This document shows, piece by piece, positions 34,260-42,308 of a stretch of 42,308 nt of DNA. Each line of letters starts with the position of its first letter. Within the stretch, counting starts at the first letter, position 1. The stretch is taken from positions 7,433,443 through 7,475,750 of the forward strand of contig NC_049980.1 in assembly GCF_000003815.2 (NCBI RefSeq), written 5' to 3'. The notes under the pieces were generated by a model. It made no database searches. It saw only the letters and a list, made by a program, of their open reading frames with translations, and was not told the origin of the DNA. Source of the stretch: Branchiostoma floridae. Taxonomy: Eukaryota > Chordata > Leptocardii > Amphioxiformes > Branchiostomatidae. A program made the translations under genes and the position numbers.

Positions 34260-37185
34260 TTTAACGTTATATGATAGAGGGTACTAGTTTTTCAAAAAGT
34301 CAAGAATGACAACTATTGTTGCCCCTGGTTTCTAGTTTCTGAATGAAATCATTGAAATCAAACTGCATTGCACCCAGCTGAAGATAGGCTAGGTGGTGTC
34401 TAGTTGCAGTATAGGTAGGTTTTTAGTCTTTTAATGTTTTGGAGGGTCATATATATTTACTTTTTGCTTAAATGTGATATTTAGGTGTGACAATCCTGCA
34501 AATGTTGACATTCTAGGTAATAGAACAATTCCTGAAGTGAAATTGTCAGAGGTTAGCCTGCTTGTTGTAAATACTGTTGATATTGAAAATAGGAAACTTA
34601 GGAAAGAAATTTACTTAAACTAGAGACCAAGTCTCTTCATATATGTGTGTATGTATGTTAAATGGAAGATTATGTGACATGTATTTTTGATGTTTGAAAA
34701 AAAAATACTGTAGTCTTTTATAATATTGTTGCTTGACAATATCTATGTAAATGTAAAATTACATATGCGTTTGGGACCACAGTTGTAACACTGCAGCGAC
34801 CCCTAGCTGCAGTGCGTAGTATAACCAGTCAGTATTGCATGCCACGAGAAAGGCGATAGACGGCCGCCAAAATGTCGGCTCTTGTAAATACTGTATGTGG
34901 TTGTGAATAAAGGACGTAATCAAGCACCTAGTCCCTTTTAATGGGCAACATATCTAAAATAACCTATTATAACTATTTCTCAATGATTATACAAATGAGG
35001 TCCTCATTTGCATAGAAGATGATCATATCAGTTGATCATCTTCTGTAAGTGCCGACCAATAAAAGATACAATGTTCTCAAAATTCTACTTTCCAATCATA
35101 CTAGGAGANNNNNNNNNNNNNNNNNNNNNNNNNNNNNNNNNNNNNNNNNNNNNNNNNNNNNNNNNNNNNNNNNNNNNNNNNNNNNNNNNNNNNNNNNNNN
35201 NNNNNNNNACTCCCACTTCCTTTTTTCTATGGCACTTGTATTTTGTGATTTATGGCAAACAAGTCATTTTTCCAGTGGCTTCTTATGAATATGTAATATG
35301 ATCAGTACTGGAAATTGCAGCTGTCAAAAGCTTTTAAAAATCTACAAAGTTAAAAACTTCTTACATTATCTTTAAATAGATAAATAATTACAATTTACTG
35401 TAAAAAAAGGTTTCCCATATAACAATAAATGATGGCAAATATTAACGAAAGCTTGTATTTGTAATGATTTCTGGGATTTGCACACAAAGCAGCTAAAAAA
35501 ATACCTTGCAAAATTTTAACACACACGTGCACTCGCTCAAAAACTGTCTTATATTTTGCTAGCAAAACATCAATGGAATGAGCGGAATGGGACCACAGAA
35601 AAGTGGCTGGTGGGAGCGTATTGTTAGTTGGCAGTGGTGGGGTGGTTGGTGAGGAGAGACGAGCGAGCGGGGCCTACCACTTGTTTGCTGGTATCCTGCA
35701 AGAGAAAGGGAGGTCCATGGAAGGATGGGCAAAGTTAACATTGACCAACACGTGTCCATTCACAGAACTGCTTCATTGTTGTACTTTATTTTTTTGCAGT
35801 TTTTGATAACAAAATGTAATTGGCTTTCGCAAATTTCTGAACTTAACAAAATCTTCAAGAAAGCTGGAGCACAATGTGCATATATGTTCATGATCAAACA
35901 TACTGTTTTCTTTCCTAAAAACATGCTGGAAAGCATGACTCATAAATTTTACCAAAGACTTTAGGGCAAAGTTCATATTGAATACTTTATCAAATTTTTT
36001 ATATAAAATTCCTTTGCATTTCCAACAGATATTATGCTTGTAGAAAGACACATGATTGAAGATATATGTACACTTATGTTGTGGCCATGGACAAGTTTTG
36101 GTCAGAAACAATAGCATACATGTACAGGACACATGATGCAAGGGTGCAGATTTTAGTACAGTGCTTAGGACAGTGTACAATCAACTGGGCACATGTTCCG
36201 ACAATTGTCTAAATCAACAGTTTTCCGTAAATACACTATATAAAGTTACTGGATCGGTTTTGAAGTCTTTCAGATAGCATCTACTCACTTTCATCAATGA
36301 CTGATCAGAAAATATTTCAGACTCAAACTGAGGAACAGTCGGCCTGATCAAAATTAATGTTTTCTGCTTGTGGTGCCCAGTTCATTGTGACACTAAGAAG
36401 TAATGATACGAACACAAGACAACACTCAACAGTACAGGGCTTTTACATTAAGTCATGCCACAGCATGCTATTAAGTGGGTGATGTTATTAGGTAGAACTG
36501 CCCTACATGTTCATGTGTATATCCAGGTGTGCATTAATGACATTGTAACATTCTACGATGAGAAATGTACTTGTGTGGATGAACTCCAAAATGTGCCAAA
36601 ATCGTAGTATTCGAAAAACACTTTTTTGCTTCCACTTATCAAACATCCAATCCATTACTAATAATAAAGGATAATTTGGATGAGATGACAGACACTTAAA
36701 TTGATGTACATTTCTCATCTCTAATACTATCATGCTTTGCACTGGGTGTGAACATTTATGTGCTAATTCAATAATAACACCAACATCAACATTAATATTG
36801 TGCCAGCAAAACTGTTTCAGTCAACCTCACAGGAAAATTTGTTTTTGATTACTTTAAATTAATATCGAGTTAGTTTCAATAGTTTATTGTCAGGCACAAG
36901 GCCCATAAAAACAGACAATTAGACAATACATTTTGAGTTGTCTCAGTAGTCACAAATTTCTAAAGAAAAATCTGCAAATTTGATTCCACTGTGTATTGTC
37001 GTTCTGAAACAGTAGTGCAAGCAACAACCATCAACACCATATAATATAATTGCACAAAACAATGGAAAGAGAGCCTTATATTGTGCACACATCTATCATG
37101 ATAGTGACTACTAGTGAGAATGCAAATATAGATGGCTAAGAGCTGTGCAGTGTGAAAGAAGATGCCAGCAGATGTGACCACATAC
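34260..37185. other. Region between convergent genes, with a 100-N gap
   Basis: This holds no recognisable coding exon on either strand. The ferlin gene should continue here on the minus strand but does not. 35109-35208 is a 100-N gap of nominal size. Near 36880-36950 is repeat-like sequence (attgtcaggcacaaggccca). Confidence 0.5.
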
Positions 37186-40100
37186 CACGGTGTCCTGGTC
37201 AAAGATTTCGATGACGATGGTTGGTGGCTCCTCAGCCATGGACTTGGGGTTGCCGAACAAGGTGAGGTCGTCGAACACCAGTAGCTGATCCCAAGTCGGC
37301 GCCAGCGTCTCGGAAATGACCTCCGTCTTCATGCTCCTGGTGGAGAACACGACGCGCGCGAACGGATCGGAGAGGCCGGACGCATCGGAGGCCACCAGAC
37401 TGCGAGCCTGGTACATGTGGGCCCGCAGCTGGAAGGTCTGACGTTCTGTAGGTGGGTGGAAAGGTTAGTGAAAGGAAACTGATAGAGGCACATTCATTTT
37501 CATCATATTTTTGTATGACGATTGTTAGTACTAATTGTGAGTGTTATATGTTATGTATGTTATACCAATGTCCATGTTTTCTGTGTAATTCTGTTATTCC
37601 TGGAAGATTAGTGGTTACATGTAACTGCGACTGCTAAAGGGATTAAGAAAACAATAAACAACAATAAACAATTATAGTTACATGTATCTCAAGGCAGTTA
37701 AACTCAAACTCAATGTATATGTTAAGCTCCCATTCCACTGACACTTTTTACAGGTTTGTTATTTGGGGAAACGAAGCTTAGCATTCCACCTTAAGGATGA
37801 TGCATTTTGGGTTAGTAACACAGCCAGGATTCAAACTATCAATTCTTGGTCCAAGGGTAGGGTCACTATCCACTAGACTGCGCATGCTATTAAGTCTCAG
37901 AATTTACTACTGAGACTCAGAAACTACAAATGCTACCTGATGTTTCTACAGAAAACTTAACATGTTGCAAAACAAGGGACAGGTACATGTATATTCTACA
38001 CAAAATGTACATGTCGGTGGCTAAAATCAAACTGCTGCATTGCCCCTCTAGTTTGTTTGTCCTGAAACAGCTCAAATAGCAAACGTGTGACTTGCACCTT
38101 CATATTTGAGAGTGACAGGAGGGACAGACTGCAGGCGGCCAGCACTTTGAATAGCCTTAGTCTGCTCGTATCCCTTCGGCAGGCCACCCAGGAAGTCCTT
38201 CTTGTGTTTGTTCAGGCCCAGCCAGAGGTAGAGCTGCAGTTTGGCCTGGATGGTCCACCCGCTGGGGCCGGTACCGCGCTTCCCAGGCAGCTGGATAGAC
38301 GGCAATGGTGGGAATTAGGCTATTTAAGTAGGCAACTTTCATGCAAAAATTCACTGATCTAGTTAATGCTAGTTCACCTTTATCTGTGGAGTTACCTATA
38401 TCCGCTGTATTTAAAAACATTTATTCGATAGTGGTTTCAAACTGTTTTTTAAAATATTGCAATGTGAATCAGTCGTCAGCTTTAACATGCTGAATAACGT
38501 GTAATATATGCATCGGCTATAGGTCACCCTGCAAATAAAGGTGAATTAGCATTACATATTGATATTATCAAAGATGAACTCCATTTTGTAATGACTTGCC
38601 CTACCTACATAAAGAGAGAGAAACACTGATACAGGTTATATCAAGCTGCACAAGGTCTATCTCTTCGTACTTCATTCCAAAAGCAAGATCGAATCATTTG
38701 TACGTATATTGGCTTTGATATAACTCATGTACTGCTTTTGATTATTGTATAAATGTAGGATAGATTAATTAGCCTGGTAGCATTGTTGTTGCAATAAATT
38801 GAGCAATGATCATGAAATCAACTTCACATCAAACAAGAGTCCAAACTATTAAACCTGTAACCAATATATGATGTCTTTGGCTTGTTACAGTTATATCGCA
38901 ATGTTTGCAGACAAGTGCAACTTGTATAATTTAGACTGAGTGTTTGTAGACTGTTTTGACAGTCAATCTGCATTGCATGAAGTATACTGTGGACATAGAT
39001 AGAGAGAGAGGGACCTACCTTGAGGAAGAGGGTCTGCACCTTGCCACAGTTGAGACCCGTTGGCTTACACATACTTAAATACATAATACTTAAATCACAA
39101 TTATTGCAGACAAGTACACTGAGCGTTTGTGGACTCTTTTGACAGTAAATCTGTTTTGCATTACACATGTTAATTATCTTGTAAATACTGTGGACATAGA
39201 AAGAGATGATCTCACCTTGAGGAAGAGGGTCTGCACCTTGCCACAGTTGACACCCGTCTCCTCAGCAACAATAGAGTACAGGATGTCCCGGGATGGGAAG
39301 CGTGTGTAGGCGATGCGCTTGTTGTTACTCAGCATCCAGATGAAGATGTCGGGCAGGCTGTCCTGGGGCTGAGGATTGAAAATTTTACATAAATTTCTGT
39401 TATTTCTTACATCGTTTTTCCCCTGATCCATCATGGAAGCATTCTAGAGGCCGCCCAAGAGGGAGATGGGAAGGTCATCAACACACTCCAAGGGCTGGGG
39501 TCTCCAGATCTGACTGGACTGTCTACGCCCAGTGCAGAACAAAGTGGAAAGAACTGTCTGAACTGTCTGTAGCCGCCACGCATCAACTTAAGCGACAATA
39601 GATTGATTGACACTGAAAACTGCCATTAGCTTTCTGTTTCCTCTTGTGAAAATGAGACAATAACACAAGATCAACATCAACTTTTGGTGAGGAGTGTTCT
39701 GAACACTAGCTTTGCTGTGCTGTTGATGAGAACCCCACATTTTACTTCTAGCATCTACCAAACAAGTCTTTCCTCCATCAGATAGCGCATAGGGCTGGGC
39801 CCATCTCATTTTTTTATAGCCCTTTTGACACACAACTGTCTGCAATCACTTCTGCTATATGTTTAAACCACATGACCTGTATACATTCAAGTAGATCGAC
39901 AACTACAGCTGGGGCTACTGGTTTCCTAAAGGCTGAGTGCTATGCACCAGAAAACAGAAAATTCAGTGAGCTACTAAGCCACGTAGGAAAGGATGTGTAT
40001 TATGAGTAGATTCTTTATTATGTACCTCAATGTTGAGAACTTTGAGCTTGTTGACAAATGACTGGGTTTGCTTGAGTTTGTCCTTGTATGTGGAAGCCCG

Positions 40101-41481
40101 CACTGGGGCACTCATCTTCTGGCTTCCTTTCCAATGATTTCCTACAAAGGGGACAAAGTCTGACTCAGAAAACATAACACGTTCAACATAGGTGAAAACT
40201 ACATTCAAACCTGAAATTTTCTACAGACAAAATAAAAAAATATCTAAGATAAAAAAAGCGGACAAATTGCAGCAGACATGTTCAAAGCCTTTATTTTGTC
40301 CAAGTCAATGTCAACGTCAAGAGTTTTACTCACGACTTCTCTCAGGAGCGTGCGTGCACGTTCTTTGTCCAGTTTGGTCCTACCAGCACTATTCCCGTCC
40401 TTCCCGCTGGCCTTCTGCAACAGGCTACAGAAGCGGCTGCACAGAAACAATGACAGTTGAAGAAAAACTCATCGACAAGAAAACCATACATTTGTCCCAT
40501 TGAGGATTATCATTCTAGGTAAGCAATACTTGATTGGGTGAACAATATATTGGGTATCCAGGTAAACAATATTGACATTATAATATGGAGATTACTTTCA
40601 GAGTTTTGAGTGACATCCATCACTCTTCTTCACTGAGACAAAATTGAACAACAGTCTGGTAGAATATAAACACGAGATGTAAATGGGGAAAAAAACGGTG
40701 GAATATGAAGTCCCTGAATTGTATCCATCATACATACATTTATAATTAGTTCTGATGAGGGGGCAGGTACATGTGTATATATACAAATGTAGGTGGTTTA
40801 CAAGAAAGCAGCACTACAGGAAGGTTCCTGACTCATGTTACAAATCTATAATATAAATGAACTTGATGGTAGTGTGGACTTACTTGCAGCCGACAGACAG
40901 CTCTTCCAGTACCCCTCGAAGGCGGCGCTCAGGGTGTGGCCGCTCCATGGTGATCATCTCTTGGACGTCACTCATGCCTTCCTCCTAAAACAACATTTGT
41001 CTTTCAAGTTTCTATAACTTCATGGCTATAGCTATCAGGGTTCTTCATGCATATAGCTAAATAATTACCTTTGCTAAGAAAGTTATGTTGTCAAAAGTAT
41101 GTGACTGTGTGTGTTTGTGTGTGCCTGTGTCTGTGAACGTGATAACTCAGAGCATTCCTGGGTAGATTGTCTGCCAGTGGATATTTGGCAAGTGGTTAAC
41201 GAATCAAAGTTTCCACGAGGACCATTGCAAATGATGACTTCATGATTGAATTCAACAATATATTTTCAGACTTGTGGGTCAGTTCTCTTAAGGAATATTC
41301 TTAAACTATCTTTAACATCATTGTGTTGTCAACTTAAAGGAAACAAGCTAACACACAAACCCCTTTCTCAATGACTTTGGCCAGCATGTTCTGGTTGTAG
41401 AGTCTGCGCCGATGGTCTTCCCAGCGGGACTTAATGTAGACACATGGTTTCTCCTCATAGAACGGCATGTGGTAGTAGTAT
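37186..41481 (-). CDS. OTOF: Otoferlin-like ferlin, internal exons (partial at both ends)
   Basis: Ferlins are tail-anchored multi-C2 proteins that drive calcium-dependent membrane fusion; otoferlin acts at hair-cell synapses. Exons in transcript order: 41481-41361, 40984-40884, 40436-40334, about 40118-40026, 39368-39216, 38290-38098, 37445-37186. Phases match except at the 40118 acceptor, where a weak CAG fits the frame but a better acceptor at about 40147 does not. Encoded: [40 protein letters not shown] and [16 protein letters not shown] (FerA); [16 protein letters not shown] through TLFLKLPGKRG (FerB) and [20 protein letters not shown]; then a C2 domain ([41 protein letters not shown]) with the Asp calcium ligands present. 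About 340 of an expected roughly 2000 residues are visible. Upstream exons lie beyond the window; downstream ones (later C2 domains, TM) are missing. Confidence 0.88.
37786..37890 (-). repeat. tRNA-derived SINE remnant in a ferlin intron
   Basis: On the minus strand gtctagtggatagtgaccc resembles an A box region and gatagtttgaatcctgg a B box. No clear ends. Confidence 0.45.
38363..38555. mobile_element. MITE of the TTCACCTTTATC family, copy 5
   Basis: TAATGCTAGTTCACCTTTAT at the left is mirrored by aaaggtgaattagcatta at the right. This is the best-preserved inverted repeat of the family here. It lies in the ferlin intron upstream of the exon at 38290. Confidence 0.7.
38903..39060 (-). pseudogene. 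Tandem partial duplication of a ferlin exon end and its intron
   Basis: The stretch matches 39103-39257. Its exon-like part (39060-39019, minus strand) copies the last 42 coding bases of the exon ending at 39216 with one mismatch ([11 protein letters not shown] retained), followed by an intact donor AAG|gtaggt. The 5' half of the exon and its acceptor were not duplicated. Confidence 0.8.
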
Positions 41482-41961
41482 CTACAACATGGGCATAAAC
41501 AATAACCATTAGTCATTTACATTTGTGGCTCACAGGTGGACATGGCATGTTACATGCATCACAGTTCAGGTAGAATTTGAAACAACATTGGGTACAGGTT
41601 AATGTAGTGTGAATTACAGGATGAAACTGTTACAGGAAAGTCAGTCAAGAAGCATTCTTAGTCATCCTCATCATCATCATCAATTCAGGCGGTTAATTGC
41701 ATGTCCTCTTTTAGCCTTCGGGTACATTTACTTACTAGTCTTGCTAATCTCCAAACAGATGTAAGACTCTTGCACATTCTCTGTGTTTTACCTATTTTTG
41801 CAACATTTAATACTCTTTTCTAGAATTGTATCTTTTATTGCCCTCTGTCCTCTACCGTTAAAATATATTATCATATAGCCAGGCGCCGCGGACCAATCAG
41901 AAGGCCCCGTTCCACGTTGGTTATGACACCGTAACACTTCGATTCCGGCCAGGCAGGTGCA
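41482..41961. other. Ferlin intron, no exon recognised
   Basis: The acceptor for the exon at 41481 (gttgtag) is at its edge. Nothing else is coding; a short atcatcatc microsatellite lies near 41660-41680. Confidence 0.45.
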
Positions 41962-42087
41962 AATTAACACCAGTGGTGTTAATTCATTTTGAATTAACAC
42001 CAGTGGCGTTAATTCATTTTGAATTAACACCGGTGCTGGTGTTAATTCCTTTTGAATTAACACCGGTGCGGGTGTTAATTAATTTTG
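41962..42087. repeat. Tandem array of palindromic 30-33 bp units
   Basis: Four units at 41962, 41992, 42022 and 42055 (30, 30, 33, 33 bp), each with the form AATTAACACC(A/G)GTG...GGTGTTAATT. The first has an 11-bp perfect stem GAATTAACACC/GGTGTTAATTC when the flanking base is counted. It sits in a presumed upstream ferlin intron, flanked by several ccaatca/ccaataa motifs. Confidence 0.8.
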
Positions 42088-42308
42088 ACCAATCAAAAGG
42101 AACGAAAGAAAGGTATATGCAGGCATTGGCCAATAAAAAGGAGCAAAACATATGCCGGAGCAGGACTGCAAGGGGGAATGGCTCCTTCTGTTAACATTGA
42201 TAATGAGTTTTGTTTTTCTAAAAAGCCTGCAATGTTTCGAATATTTTCTGTGGAAATTTTGGTTTCAAAATGCAATCTGTAATCTCTTTACATATGTATG
42301 TACCAAAT

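Noticed and set aside
34783-34926. Possible solo LTR (TGTAACACTGCAGC..., TATA-like box, AATAAA at 34906)
   Set aside because: I could not find a matching CA end with a flanking target duplication.
35773-36180. Minus-strand frame of 135 residues in the convergent region, considered as a missing ferlin exon
   Set aside because: The peptide is rich in Cys, His and Phe with no ferlin motif and no convincing splice sites.

Overview
The window looks like a draft genome contig from an invertebrate chordate, most likely a lancelet (Branchiostoma). It has intron-rich genes with GT-AG junctions, a prokineticin-receptor-like GPCR, an otoferlin-like ferlin, a KCTD7-like gene, a large death-domain gene, and many short non-autonomous transposons. 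The species call is inference. Four runs of N (2246-3029, 26609-26802, 28479-28578, 35109-35208) break the sequence, two of them inside genes. All gene models below were built by hand from open frames, splice consensus and phase matching.

Layout. (1) 1289-2245+, plus strand: the first two coding exons of a prokineticin-receptor-like rhodopsin-family GPCR, cut off by the 784-N gap. (2) 3683-11196, plus strand: a complete 10-exon gene for a 546-residue papain-family cysteine protease of the counting-factor-associated-protein-D type. (3) 12736-14151, minus strand: a complete two-exon KCTD7-like BTB protein of 287 residues. (4) 15325-17618: a 2.3-kb foldback transposon whose arms are made of 69-bp tandem repeats, flanked by a perfect 8-bp target duplication. 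(5) 18336-21984, plus strand: five exons (280 residues) of unknown function; the first intron holds a miniature LTR element (18443-18767) and a long tRNA-derived SINE (19155-19664). (6) 22710-33387, plus strand: twelve exons encoding two tandem copies of a [beta-rich, possibly UPA-like region + death domain] module. Blocks 5 and 6 may be one gene, but the frame connection between them is not visible. (7) 37186-41481, minus strand: seven internal exons of an otoferlin-like ferlin (FerA, FerB and one C2 domain); the downstream half of the gene is absent.

The genes do not form a pathway. The cysteine protease and KCTD7 both have plausible lysosome links, but that is from family knowledge only. 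The most unusual item is the 325-bp TRIM-like element at 18443-18767. It has terminal repeats beginning and ending TG...CA, a 4-bp target duplication, a Lys-tRNA-type primer-binding site and a polypurine tract. Its long terminal repeat carries a tRNA-like sequence with a perfect B box, which resembles the way plant Cassandra elements carry 5S rRNA sequence in their LTRs.
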